From SHAN690 sp041391765 (GTDB taxonomy: Bacteria > Bacteroidota > Bacteroidia > Flavobacteriales_G > Salibacteraceae), in assembly GCA_041391765.1 (NCBI GenBank), contig JAWKNJ010000026.1, positions 1 to 64,000 on the forward strand: a stretch of 64,000 bases of DNA. Direction: 5' to 3'. The notes under the pieces were generated by a model, which worked only from the letters and a program-made list of their open reading frames with translations, was not told the origin of the DNA and did not search any database. The number at the start of each line of letters is the position of its first letter. Positions within the stretch are counted from its first letter, which is position 1. Shown piece by piece: positions 35,583-43,897 of the stretch. The translations under genes were made by a program, and so were the position numbers.

Positions 35583-37055
35583 ATGAGGTTAGAGCCATCT
35601 GACATATTGGTTGTAGAGGATAGCGATGTTGATTTCCTGGTACTTCAGAAGATGCTTTGCTCAATAGGTTTCGAAAAAGATGCGATACACTGGATCAAAC
35701 AACTTTCAGATTTTGAATTTTCCGGAGAATCATTCGTGCTTTGCGATCTGAACTTGCCCGACTCCAACGGTCTGAGAACGCTTAAGTCTGTTTTGAGCAT
35801 CGTTGGATTTGATCGTGTTCCAATCATTGTCTTGACCGGCAGTGACGATGAAGCTAGAGCCGATGAGGCTATTAAATTGGGTGCACAGGACTATTTAGTT
35901 AAGGGAACTTTCAGTCAATCGTTGCTTCAAAAAACGTTGGCCTTTTCAAAGCAGCGGAGCGGATTGCTTGCCGATCTCTACAAACAGGAACGAGCCAACC
36001 AGCAACTCGGTAATTACCTCACTTCCATTCTCAGCACAGTTCCAAGCTATATCATCCGGGCCAATGAAAACCTGGAAATCGAATACATCAATCGGGTGTT
36101 TCCGATGTTAGACCTAAAGGATAAAACCATCCTTGACTTTATCAATGCCGCAGACAGGCCGGTTGCCGAGAAAATGATAAGGTTATTAAAATATGACGAT
36201 GAACCGCTCTACTATCAAACGGAGGTGAAGGACGAAGCGGGGCAATCCATTTGGCTCTACAGCCGAATGTCGAGGTTAGACGATAAATCCTATGTGCTTA
36301 TTGCAACAGATATAACACCACGGGTGGAGGCTCGCGCCTTGCTAGAGAAGGAGTCGTTGAAGTCTCAGCTGTTTCAAATGCAACAGCTAAGCTCACAGCT
36401 CAATCCGCATTTTGTTTTTAATGCCATGTCATCCATCCAGCTTTCCATTCTAAGCCAAAAGGAAGACGAAAGTCTGGATTTCGTCAGCAAGTTTTCATTG
36501 CTCATGCGAACGGTGCTCGAAAACTCCCGAAGGGAATTGCTGACTTGGGAGGAGGAGTGGTCGTTTCTTTCAAAATACCTCGACATTGAACGGCATCGCC
36601 TGAGCGGCAAGTTCGAATACCAGCTTGCATCGAGCGTTGCTGACCTGGAGAGTATCCACCTGCCTCCAATGATGCTTCAACCATTTGTTGAGAACGCTGT
36701 GGTGCACGGCATTGGTAATCGAACAGATGCGGGAGGATTGATTCAAATCAAAATAGAGGAGAAAGGGGAGCGGGTTATCATTTCCGTGTCCGACAATGGT
36801 GTTGGACGAAGGCGCGCCAATCAGTTGAAACTCATGCGCCACCAGAATGATCATGTTTCGCGAGCATTGGAAATTAACAATAAGCGAATATCTCTGTTCA
36901 ACCAGCTTTATCAGACTAAACTGTTTCAGGTAACAACCATTGACTTGTATGAAAATGGCAAACCGATTGGAACAAGTCAAAAGCTCATTATTCCTAAAAA
37001 GTTAGGACAAATGGAACCGATCGTATCCCTGGACGAAACCATACTCAAGGATTAG
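35583..37055 (+). CDS. Receiver-PAS-LytS-type histidine kinase
   Basis: This 490-residue protein begins with a receiver domain (ILVVEDSDVD, phospho-acceptor in FVLCDLNLPDSNG, Lys in DYLVKGTFS), then a PAS-like region (about 150-250). It ends in a His-kinase domain of the LytS/YehU type with the phosphorylated His in SQLNPHFVFNAMSS, an N box in PPMMLQPFVENAVVHGI and a G box in VSDNGVGRRRANQ. It has no membrane helix, so it must sense a soluble signal or take phosphate from another kinase through its receiver. It follows the LytTR gene by 6 nt and is surely its partner. Confidence 0.9.
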   Translation: MRLEPSDILVVEDSDVDFLVLQKMLCSIGFEKDAIHWIKQLSDFEFSGESFVLCDLNLPDSNGLRTLKSVLSIVGFDRVPIIVLTGSDDEARADEAIKLGAQDYLVKGTFSQSLLQKTLAFSKQRSGLLADLYKQERANQQLGNYLTSILSTVPSYIIRANENLEIEYINRVFPMLDLKDKTILDFINAADRPVAEKMIRLLKYDDEPLYYQTEVKDEAGQSIWLYSRMSRLDDKSYVLIATDITPRVEARALLEKESLKSQLFQMQQLSSQLNPHFVFNAMSSIQLSILSQKEDESLDFVSKFSLLMRTVLENSRRELLTWEEEWSFLSKYLDIERHRLSGKFEYQLASSVADLESIHLPPMMLQPFVENAVVHGIGNRTDAGGLIQIKIEEKGERVIISVSDNGVGRRRANQLKLMRHQNDHVSRALEINNKRISLFNQLYQTKLFQVTTIDLYENGKPIGTSQKLIIPKKLGQMEPIVSLDETILKD

Positions 37056-37087
37056 CGTTGGGAAATCGGGGTTTGGCATTGGGAAAT
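37055..37087 (+). promoter_or_regulatory. Direct-repeat pair, putative LytTR operator 1
   Basis: GCGTTGGGAAAT at 37055-37066 and GCATTGGGAAAT at 37076-37087 are direct repeats 21 bp apart, two helical turns. A pair with the same core and the same 21-bp spacing lies before the next gene but one. LytTR domains are known to bind paired direct repeats at about this spacing. Confidence 0.65.
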
Positions 37088-37127
37088 TTTGTTTCAGGAC
37101 CCTCAGCGCTTATGGTTAAGCTTGAGT

Positions 37128-37490
37128 ATGAAATGGTCCAATACACACTTCAGGCGAATCATTTTCGCATCACTTGGTTTCTTAACTCTTGTTTCGGCAA
37201 GGCCCGCAAGTGGTGAAGCTGGAGGCGCAACAATTCTTGAACGGGCGAGAATGGAATGTAGAGGTTCCGTTGCTTTTTATGCCAAAACGGACTCATCCAA
37301 TGTGCTTTTAAAGGCGCTGAACTATTGTCCGGACGGGATGTCAGCCAAAGAGCTGAACGTTGCACATGCTCTGGAGAATGAAATTCTCCTCTTGCTATTG
37401 AGGAAAGGATACTTCCTGGAGTCCATCATGTGCGGCTATTCCGAAGAAACAGGAGCATCTCAGCGATTGATTTTTTTGGTGGAGCGCTAG
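37128..37490 (+). CDS. Small secreted protein of unknown function
   Basis: From the ATG at 37128 this is a 120-residue protein with a signal peptide (HFRRIIFASLGFLTLVSARPASG). The mature part has three cysteines (MECRGSV, NYCPDGM, IMCGYS) and a helical middle, with no motif I recognise. The frame extends upstream to 37089 with a non-ATG start, but that would place the operator-like repeats in the coding region. It lies 72 nt after the kinase gene and has its own pair of LytTR-like direct repeats ending 40 nt before its start. It is therefore a likely target of the two-component pair. Confidence 0.6.
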   Translation: MKWSNTHFRRIIFASLGFLTLVSARPASGEAGGATILERARMECRGSVAFYAKTDSSNVLLKALNYCPDGMSAKELNVAHALENEILLLLLRKGYFLESIMCGYSEETGASQRLIFLVER

Positions 37491-37542
37491 TCCATTGGCC
37501 ACCGGTAAATGAGAAATCGATGCCTTCCGAGTATCGACTCAA

Positions 37543-37575
37543 ACGTTGGGAAAGTGCATGCTGTCGTTGGGAAAT
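37543..37575 (+). promoter_or_regulatory. Direct-repeat pair, putative LytTR operator 2
   Basis: CGTTGGGAAA occurs at 37544-37553 and again, as CGTTGGGAAAT, at 37565-37575, exactly 21 bp apart. Core and spacing match the pair at 37055-37087. It ends 58 nt before the start of a secreted-protein gene. Confidence 0.65.
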
Positions 37576-37633
37576 CCGAGGTGGCCATTACTGTGGGTCA
37601 CGTTTAACCTTGCCATGTTAAAACCAGCACACG

Positions 37634-38173
37634 ATGAAATCCTATTTGTTGGCCATCGCAATCATTTTCTTGAGTCTTGGTGAAATCAACTCTCAGGAAA
37701 TCAGCACTGAAATTGTTCCCATCGCATTCAAGATGAAAGGTCGGGTCAGCTCGAAAGGCGGAGTTGTTAAGTCCGGTGTTGTGCGAGTGTTTAAGTACAA
37801 TGAACAGGTCGAAGTCGCAAAGATTAAGCGTTCAGGAAAGTTTAGTGTGAGGCTGCAATCCAATGCTCGCTACATGCTGGACTTCACCATGGAAGATCAT
37901 GTTTCCAAAAAGGTGTTCGTTAATACCAAGGTGGACGATGGTGCGTTTTGGGATCGTGTCTTCAAGTTTGATGTTATGCTCTATGCAGACAAAATGGTGC
38001 AGGGAATTGACGAGGATTTTTTCGATTATCCCGTGGCAATTATCGAATATGACCACGAAGTGGAAAAACTTGGAGCGGTGGATGCATATACCGATGATAT
38101 TCAGCGAGAATTGAAGGCGATGTATGTTCAAAAGATGCAAGCAGCTCAATCTGAGTCTGCGCCCGGAAAGTAG
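37634..38173 (+). CDS. Secreted protein with a CarboxypepD_reg-like beta domain
   Basis: The 179-residue protein starts with a signal peptide (MKSYLLAIAIIFLSLGEINSQ). Residues about 30-85 (FKMKGRVSSKGGVVKSGVVR, VAKIKRSGKFSVRLQSNARY) look like the small beta-sandwich domain of the carboxypeptidase regulatory type that is common in Bacteroidota surface proteins. The rest is acidic, with a helical end. The function is unknown. A pair of LytTR-like direct repeats lies upstream, which suggests it is controlled by the nearby LytTR/LytS pair. It converges with the YdeI-like gene, with 2 nt between the stops. Confidence 0.7.
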   Translation: MKSYLLAIAIIFLSLGEINSQEISTEIVPIAFKMKGRVSSKGGVVKSGVVRVFKYNEQVEVAKIKRSGKFSVRLQSNARYMLDFTMEDHVSKKVFVNTKVDDGAFWDRVFKFDVMLYADKMVQGIDEDFFDYPVAIIEYDHEVEKLGAVDAYTDDIQRELKAMYVQKMQAAQSESAPGK

Positions 38174-38175
38174 AT

Positions 38176-38763
38176 CTATCGGTACTTATCGTTCAGCCCT
38201 TTACCATTGAGAATCAGAGGCAGGCACTTTCTCAGTCGGGTGATTCGTGTGTCGTCCAGTTTGGCGGTGCCGATGTAGTCTGCGTATTCAATCTGCTTTC
38301 CTTGCGTCAACGCATCAAATGCCAGCTTCAGTTTGCGATCTGATAAAAGTGCCTGCGAAAGTTCTTCTGGTATCACCAGTTTCTTCTTTTGTGGCTTAAT
38401 CTCTTTTCCCGCTTTTTGGTTTTCTATGGCCTCTAAAATATAGGCGTGGATCAAGTCTTCGTCCATCTCGTAAACCGAGTTAAATCTCCATTGACGCAAT
38501 CCGCGTGTTATTCCCTCAGACGCGCTCATTAGCACTTTGTTTGGATCCTTTAGGAAGACCCCATTGGTGAACCAAAGTCCTGTGTAATGCTTGAACGCAG
38601 CCATTCCGACCACCTGTTTGTTGTTGAGTGTGTAGTAAGGAGCACCCCACTTCAACTCTTCTTGTAATTCGGTTCTTTGGAGTATGCTTCGCAGTTTTTC
38701 CAGCTCTTCGCGCTTCTCTGAGTTAGACTCAAAATATTCTTCAACTGACTTTGCGAGCTTCAT
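38176..38763 (-). CDS. YdeI/OmpD-associated family protein (DUF1801-type)
   Basis: This 195-residue protein starts with a DUF1801-type domain (SILQRTELQEELKWGAPYYT, KQVVGMAAFKHYTGLWFTNG) and ends with the YdeI-type tail (LVIPEELSQALLSDRKLKLAF, QGKQIEYADYIGTAKLDDTRITRLRKCLPLI). YdeI-family proteins have been linked to antimicrobial-peptide resistance in Salmonella. A general biochemical role is unknown. The ATG at 38763 gives the expected family N terminus. It stands alone on the minus strand. Confidence 0.83.
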   Translation of the reverse strand: MKLAKSVEEYFESNSEKREELEKLRSILQRTELQEELKWGAPYYTLNNKQVVGMAAFKHYTGLWFTNGVFLKDPNKVLMSASEGITRGLRQWRFNSVYEMDEDLIHAYILEAIENQKAGKEIKPQKKKLVIPEELSQALLSDRKLKLAFDALTQGKQIEYADYIGTAKLDDTRITRLRKCLPLILNGKGLNDKYR

Positions 38764-38841
38764 GCCTTAAGTGGAAAAGGATGTCGAAAGTATAAATCTC
38801 TGATTATTAATTGCTTTCTTGTTCATGGAATTAACTTCAAA

Positions 38842-39267
38842 TCAGTTGGCACTGTATTTATGCCAGTCGTTATTCTCATCCTCAATTTCATCTTTGACGA
38901 ACTGCATTTTCTTGGCGATTCCTGCAAAAACTTTGGTTTCTTCACGATTCAATCTGAGCATGGCTCCTTCGTCACCGTCACCGATGAGTGCCATTTCCTT
39001 GATGAGTTCAAAGCCGTGTCGTTCCAGCCACTCAAGGGCATCTTTTCTTCCTTCGATAGCGCTGATCATTGCGTGTAAATGCGGAAACCCGTTTGTCATC
39101 AGCCATTCTCGAGAGCGCTCTTCATTTCGCAACGCATAGCGAAACAGTCCAAGTTCTGGAAATCCGTTTTTCATCAGCCATTGGGTGATCTTGTCGTTGC
39201 CGCTGATACACTCGCCCCAGGCTAGAAGAATTTTCGCATCGTATTCAAGGCCTTTTGTACTAAGCAT
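38842..39267 (-). CDS. Protein with three WL-x2-(N/H)GF repeats, unknown function
   Basis: From the ATG at 39267 this is a 141-residue cytoplasmic protein. Three units of about 33 residues start with WLMKNGFPEL, WLMTNGFPHL and WLERHGFELI, each followed by an Ala-rich helix. Such WL..NGF helix-turn-helix repeats look ankyrin-like, but I cannot assign a family. The C terminus is acidic and helical (KMQFVKDEIEDENNDWHK). A GTG-started extension to 39318 is possible but less likely. It is divergent from the Cys-lipoprotein operon, with about 70 nt between. Confidence 0.55.
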   Translation of the reverse strand: MLSTKGLEYDAKILLAWGECISGNDKITQWLMKNGFPELGLFRYALRNEERSREWLMTNGFPHLHAMISAIEGRKDALEWLERHGFELIKEMALIGDGDEGAMLRLNREETKVFAGIAKKMQFVKDEIEDENNDWHKYSAN

Positions 39268-39335
39268 GTTCAATGTTATTGAATTCCTGCCAATGACATT
39301 ACATTCTAACTTTGGCACCCTAAAATGTCGATAGC

Positions 39336-39569
39336 TTGAAACGCCTCCTCCTCATTCTCGTCCCTTTAGCAGTATTTTCCGGTGCGTGCAGAAAGGATTG
39401 GTATTGTTCGTGCAAAACCACAACGAATGAAGATGTCGCAATAATCATCAGATCCGCCAAGGAAGAAGAAGCGTTTGAAGTTTGTTCCACTCGAGCTGAG
39501 CGCAAGCTTGATGGCAAAACTCTAAGCAGTTGTAGACTAGAAGGAAAATACAAGGAAGGAAAGTACTAG
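39336..39569 (+). CDS. Small Cys-rich lipoprotein (first of three)
   Basis: The 77-residue protein begins at a TTG (39336); no ATG is in frame after the upstream stop at 39321. It has a lipoprotein signal (MKRLLLILVPLAVFSGAC) with the lipid-bearing Cys at 18, then YCSCK and two more cysteines (EVCSTR, SSCRLE). It is followed after 5 nt by the MauE-thioredoxin gene, so it leads a five-gene operon. Two further Cys-rich lipoproteins lie downstream of that gene. A redox or metal role is inferred from the cysteines and the neighbour. The family is not recognised. Confidence 0.65.
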   Translation: MKRLLLILVPLAVFSGACRKDWYCSCKTTTNEDVAIIIRSAKEEEAFEVCSTRAERKLDGKTLSSCRLEGKYKEGKY

Positions 39570-39574
39570 AGCGA

Positions 39575-40492
39575 ATGATTGGAAGGATTGGATTGATATC
39601 CCTGCGGATTCTTTACGGAGCACTTTTTATTGGTTCCGCCATTTTGAAACTTATGCCGATAGAGGCATTTGAATTGGTCTTAATCAAACAAGTCGGATTC
39701 TCATGGGGCATAGCTCCAATTGCCTCTCGCAGTCTGATCATTATTGAGTTTGCCATTGGTGTTTCTATCATGTTTGGGTTTCAAACCAGAAGGATGATTT
39801 ATGCCAGTTTGGTCATGTTGGCGGTTTTTACGGTTTACCTCGGAATATTGGCCTTTATAGGCGAGGGCGGTGAAAACTGTGGATGCTTTGGTGAGCTGAT
39901 TCCAATGGACGCTCCCACAAGTATCGCCAAGAACTTGATTTTCGCCAGCATCGCTATCGTCTTGCTTTGGAAGTTTGAAGGAATCAACCGCTGGCGCTTT
40001 GGCTGGTTAGGGCTGGTTTTGGCTTATTTCTACATTCCCTTTTTGTTCGTGGCTTCTCCATTGCCTGAAGGAAAGTTAAACAAGGTAGCAACACTAAGTG
40101 TGCAGGTCATGTCTGAAGTGAATCAGGAGTTGAACTGGGATTTGATGACAGGTGAAAAGGTAGTCTTGGTCATGTACTCAAAATGTGTACACTGTGCTCA
40201 ACTGGCGTCATTAATTTCTACTACTGATCTGAAACTTGCGGATGAAAAATTAAGGATGCTGATCTATGGTCCGGATGATGCCTATGATTTTTTCATGCGG
40301 AAAACGTCTACGGAGAGCTTACCAAGCCTACAAACTTCAAACAGGTCGCTCATGCAGGCCATCAATGGAACAGTACCTACAGTCATCGCATTGAAAGATG
40401 GTCAGGTGATTTCAAACTGGACTGGAGAGGAGGTCAACATCGACTTGCTGGTAAATCTTTTAGATGGTAACCTGTATCCCAATCGCGAATAA
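39575..40492 (+). CDS. MauE/DoxX-type membrane protein fused to a thioredoxin-like domain
   Basis: This 305-residue protein has four transmembrane helices in its first 150 residues with the MauE/DoxX pattern (LRILYGALFIGSAILKL, ENCGCFGELIPMDAPTS with a CGC pair). One further helix (GWLGLVLAYFYIPFLFVASP) follows, then a periplasmic thioredoxin-like domain (about 185-305) with the active pair CVHC in VLVMYSKCVHCAQLAS and a cis-Pro region TVPTVIALKDGQ. MauE-type proteins help form disulfides or keep periplasmic partners in the right redox state. It is the second gene of the operon. Three Cys-rich lipoproteins around it are obvious candidate partners. Confidence 0.82.
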   Translation: MIGRIGLISLRILYGALFIGSAILKLMPIEAFELVLIKQVGFSWGIAPIASRSLIIIEFAIGVSIMFGFQTRRMIYASLVMLAVFTVYLGILAFIGEGGENCGCFGELIPMDAPTSIAKNLIFASIAIVLLWKFEGINRWRFGWLGLVLAYFYIPFLFVASPLPEGKLNKVATLSVQVMSEVNQELNWDLMTGEKVVLVMYSKCVHCAQLASLISTTDLKLADEKLRMLIYGPDDAYDFFMRKTSTESLPSLQTSNRSLMQAINGTVPTVIALKDGQVISNWTGEEVNIDLLVNLLDGNLYPNRE

Positions 40493-40508
40493 GTACGTTT
40501 GTACACTC

Positions 40509-40775
40509 ATGAGAATTTCTGTATCCATCGTTGCATCCATCGTTCTGATAACGGGTTCCATTTCTTGCAAGCGCTGCTATCAGTGTGCGGTTAGAAACAA
40601 AAAAGCAGGCGACTCCATTGAATACTATTACAAAGAAGTGTGTGCGACTAAAAAGGACTATAAGGCTTACAAACAGATTTGTGAAGAAGCCTTGGCAGAT
40701 ACATCCGAAGTGACCCAAAGACCTCCGTCTGATTCTCTCTATTGTAATTGCGAACATAACTTAGTACTCGAATAA
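40509..40775 (+). CDS. Small Cys-rich lipoprotein (second of three)
   Basis: From the ATG at 40509 this is an 88-residue lipoprotein: signal MRISVSIVASIVLITGSISC, then KRCYQC, so that cysteines follow C-x2-C-x2-C. After these come EVCATKKDYKAYKQIC and a C-terminal YCNCE. The same spacing is found in the next gene, so the two are paralogues. It begins 16 nt after the MauE-thioredoxin gene. The conserved cysteines suggest disulfide or metal binding, which is inference. Confidence 0.65.
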   Translation: MRISVSIVASIVLITGSISCKRCYQCAVRNKKAGDSIEYYYKEVCATKKDYKAYKQICEEALADTSEVTQRPPSDSLYCNCEHNLVLE

Positions 40776-40777
40776 CC

Positions 40778-41002
40778 ATGATGAAGCAAGTTGGAATATT
40801 GATCGCCTTAATCGGGAGTTTGGGAATTTCCTCGTGCCAGAAATGCCATAAATGTCAGGCCAAGGATCAGGACGGAGTGGTGCGCTATGAGTATCCCGAA
40901 ATGTGCGGTTCGAAAAAAGAACTCAGTGCATATGCTGATGAATGTGATACTGAATATGGTGCGTACAACTTCACGTGTGAATGCGGTGAAACAGACCTTT
41001 AA
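40778..41002 (+). CDS. Small Cys-rich lipoprotein (third of three)
   Basis: This 74-residue lipoprotein has the signal MMKQVGILIALIGSLGISSC, then QKCHKC, EMCGSKKELSAYADEC and FTCECGE. Order and spacing of the cysteines match those of the preceding gene (C-x2-C-x2-C, C-x-(S/T)KK, C, CxC). It starts 2 nt after that gene stops, so they are certainly cotranscribed. The function is unknown. Confidence 0.68.
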   Translation: MMKQVGILIALIGSLGISSCQKCHKCQAKDQDGVVRYEYPEMCGSKKELSAYADECDTEYGAYNFTCECGETDL

Positions 41003-41014
41003 CACCTTCATCTA

Positions 41015-42142
41015 ATGACTGGTTTGCTTAAGCAAATCCAATTCTTTTCAATTCTCGCCCTATTCGTAGTTGAGGCTTGCACTTCATCTGAGCCAAGCCC
41101 TCTTCCCGTTGCATCCTTGCAAGATGCTGTTCCGGTTGAGCCCAAACCTTTCGCAACGGATAGTGAAGAAAAACTGACACACTACTTCGATTCTCTAATG
41201 GATCATAAATGGTTCAGCGGAGTTGTGCTTTTTGCGAAGGACAATGCTATTCTTAAATTTTCGAGAGGCGACCGTGAACACGGTGATCAATCCCCCATTG
41301 AATTGGATGATCAGTTTCAATTGGCTTCTGTTTCAAAGCCATTTACTGCCTTCGCCACAATTATGTTGGCCGACAGGGGCCGAATCGCTTTAGATGATCC
41401 CGTTGCCAAATACATAGATCCATTTCCTTACCCAAATGTGACCATCGAGCATTTGCTCACCCACACCAGTGGGATTGGATACTACGCCTACGTCACCGAT
41501 AGTCTATGGGGCTACCCGGAACTGTTCATGAACAACAGCGATTTTGAAACAATGATGCAATGCCATGAAGTCCCTGAGTATTTCCGACCCGATGAGGCCT
41601 TTGACTATTGCAATACGAATTATGCGCTTTTAGCCAACATCATTGAAAAAGTGAGTGGCGTCTCTTTTCATGATTTCATGCGCGACAGCCTGTTCACCCC
41701 TGCAGGCATGTTTGATTCGGAGATCATGAACGTGTTCGAAAGAAATCCATTGGACTATCCCGTGCAGGGTCATTACCCAAGTGGATCACAGAAGCTGCCA
41801 TTTTACCTCGATGGAGTAGTTGGCGACAAGGGCATGTACAGCAACGTCATGGACCTGTATAAGTTTTACCTGGAAACCCGAAATGGCAAATTAATCTCCG
41901 ATTCGCTTTGGAGCAAGGCAAGTGCACCCCAAAGGCGTTACGCCCACGACCAATACTATGGCTATGGCTGGAGAATCAGGCCACTGGAAGATGGCGACAC
42001 GCTGGTTTATCACAACGGCTGGTGGCGAGGATTTCGCACGTATTTCTGGACTTCCAAGCATCACGACAAATGCGCTATCATGCTGACCAACACCACGCGC
42101 GGGCCATATTTATCTCAAGAAGAAATTTGGTGGCTTTTTTAG
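41015..42142 (+). CDS. Serine hydrolase lipoprotein (class C beta-lactamase fold)
   Basis: This 375-residue lipoprotein (signal ending LFVVEAC) has the penicillin-binding/beta-lactamase fold. The SxxK motif is in LASVSKPFTAF, the YxN motif in DYCNTNYALLAN, LTHTSGIGYYA precedes it, and the third box is HNGWWRGF near the C terminus. Members are esterases or peptidases acting on D-amino-acid or ester bonds. True beta-lactamase activity is not implied. It is the last gene of the Cys-lipoprotein operon, 12 nt after the third lipoprotein, and is probably in the periplasm, membrane-anchored. The C terminus ends soon after GPYLSQEEIWWLF, as expected. Confidence 0.87.
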   Translation: MTGLLKQIQFFSILALFVVEACTSSEPSPLPVASLQDAVPVEPKPFATDSEEKLTHYFDSLMDHKWFSGVVLFAKDNAILKFSRGDREHGDQSPIELDDQFQLASVSKPFTAFATIMLADRGRIALDDPVAKYIDPFPYPNVTIEHLLTHTSGIGYYAYVTDSLWGYPELFMNNSDFETMMQCHEVPEYFRPDEAFDYCNTNYALLANIIEKVSGVSFHDFMRDSLFTPAGMFDSEIMNVFERNPLDYPVQGHYPSGSQKLPFYLDGVVGDKGMYSNVMDLYKFYLETRNGKLISDSLWSKASAPQRRYAHDQYYGYGWRIRPLEDGDTLVYHNGWWRGFRTYFWTSKHHDKCAIMLTNTTRGPYLSQEEIWWLF

Positions 42143-42178
42143 CCAAACTGTTTTATACTTGAATACGTATTTGAACAC

Positions 42179-42788
42179 GTGGCTACTTCGTCCAAACATA
42201 TTGCTCTGTTTCCGCTGAACATCTTTCTCCTTCCCGGAGAGCAGATGCCGCTGCATATTTTTGAGAAGCGCTACCAGCAATTGTTTGATGAAATGGAAAG
42301 CATTGGAATCTCCGTTGCGCTGCCATTCAAGGATGAAAAGTCCGGAAATCAATTTGCCTCCATCTGTGAGTTGGTGCGCATTACGAAGCGCTACAAGAGC
42401 GGTGAGCGCGATGTCATCGTGGAATGCAAGTCGCTGCACTGGTTGGAGTCTCAGGAAAGCGTTTTCCCCGGCAAGCTTTATCCCGGAGGAACCATCGGTG
42501 ATGAAGTCGACTTCGTAAGGTTACTGAGCACCACAACGTATTTGTTGAGCAGTTTGCCGACTACATCGAGTCGCAATATGAGAGCGACCTGAAGAGTCGG
42601 CCGATATCAGACGCCATACTTTGATGGATGTAGCGGCCTGCATCAATATGAGCAACGATGACAAAATCCGATTCATTGCTTTGGATTCTGATGAAAAGCG
42701 CGAAAAGCAGTTGGGAGCCTACATTGAATACCTCAAGTTTCTTTTCTTCCAGGAAGCGCAGGCGGAGAACGGGATCATTCTGAACTAA
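42179..42788 (+). pseudogene. LON substrate-binding-domain protein with frameshifts
   Basis: The protein starts at a GTG (42179) and fits the stand-alone Lon N-terminal domain family: ALFPLNIFLLPGEQMPLHIFEKRYQQL and SGERDVIVECKSLHWLE. The frame is lost after about 42520. The expected continuation is read in a second frame (VEQFADYIESQYESDLKSRP) and then a third (LMDVAACINMSNDDKIRFIA), through KFLFFQEAQAENGIILN to the stop at 42788. Two indels within about 110 nt are needed. The full product would be about 202 residues. The end overlaps by 3-4 nt the converging glycosyltransferase gene. Sequence error is as likely as a true lesion. Confidence 0.78.
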
Positions 42789-43897
42789 ATTGATTTCACG
42801 GACTTCGCTGCATTGGCGATGGTATCTGCAACTTTTTCAACACTCAATTCCTGAATGGTGTCAATGCAGTTCCTCGAATAACTTGACAATACTTCGTTCG
42901 ATGTATTTAATGCCATCTGAATACCGGCTGCGAATTCGCTTGTCTCTTCTGTTCGAAACGTCCAACCGTTTTCCATCGGCCTTACAAGCTGCTCGACTGC
43001 TTGACTATACATGCTTCCCAATACAGGCAGTCCGCAACTCATCGCCTCGTTGATCACCACACCCCACTCATCAGCCAGCGTGGGCATAAGGTAAATGTCT
43101 GCTTCATGATACCTTGCTTTCATTTCCGCGTAGGGAAGACTTCCGATGTGTTTTACAAGCAGGTTTTTGAGTGGGCTCAATCGTTCCAATTGCACCTTCT
43201 CGGGTCCGTCACCAACGATGGTTAACTCGGCTCCCGACTCCGGATTGGCATGGGACCATTGAACAAAAGCATCCACCATTTCTTTGATGCCCTTGCGTTT
43301 TGTAAGTGTTCCTGAATACAGAAATCTGCGCGGTTGGTGGAATTGGGTTTTAGCCGAACCGATCTCAAAATTACTGGTGTAGGGAACAAAAAACACCGGC
43401 TTTTCAATACCGAACGTTTTCACGTAACGCTCACAAGCCACTCCGTTGCACAGGATGGCTTTTGCATGCTTCAAAAGAAACGATCGAAGCTTCAACCGCA
43501 TGCCGCCCTTGTTGGTTTCGGTGCGGTCAGAGAGGGTGAGCCACAGGATCAGCGGTTTTTGGAATAGTTGGCAATATAGGCTTGCAAGCAAACTACGCAT
43601 CCCCAGCTCCGAGGAGATCACCACATCGGGATTGAGCCTACGCAATATGGAAATGGTGTTGTAGGGCAGATGAACCTCCGTGGTGTCTTCAAAGCCGGCC
43701 TCGTGCGTCCACTTCTTTTTCCATGAAATGGTCTTTTGAGCAACGACATTCAAACCTTCGTGATCCACCGTCCAATCACGATTTTGCTCCATGTTCACCG
43801 AAACCAGAATCGTGAATTCCTCAAAGCGCTTCGCAAGCGCCTGATAGAGCGACTTTCGATAGGGAGGGATGAAATTGGTGAGCAGAACGACTTTCAT
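42785..43897 (-). CDS. Glycosyltransferase family 4 protein
   Basis: This 370-residue protein has the GT-B fold of the GT4 family. Its N-terminal domain starts LLTNFIPPYRKSLYQALAKR. The C-terminal domain carries FLYSGTLTKRKGIKEMVDAF, LTIVGDGPEKVQLERL and the E-x7-E motif in YLMPTLADEWGVVINEAMSCGLPVLGS. It would transfer a sugar from a nucleotide donor to a lipid, glycan or small molecule. The acceptor is not known and no polysaccharide cluster is near. The ATG at 43897 is clear. It is followed downstream by the converging LON-domain gene. Confidence 0.88.
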   Translation of the reverse strand: MKVVLLTNFIPPYRKSLYQALAKRFEEFTILVSVNMEQNRDWTVDHEGLNVVAQKTISWKKKWTHEAGFEDTTEVHLPYNTISILRRLNPDVVISSELGMRSLLASLYCQLFQKPLILWLTLSDRTETNKGGMRLKLRSFLLKHAKAILCNGVACERYVKTFGIEKPVFFVPYTSNFEIGSAKTQFHQPRRFLYSGTLTKRKGIKEMVDAFVQWSHANPESGAELTIVGDGPEKVQLERLSPLKNLLVKHIGSLPYAEMKARYHEADIYLMPTLADEWGVVINEAMSCGLPVLGSMYSQAVEQLVRPMENGWTFRTEETSEFAAGIQMALNTSNEVLSSYSRNCIDTIQELSVEKVADTIANAAKSVKSI

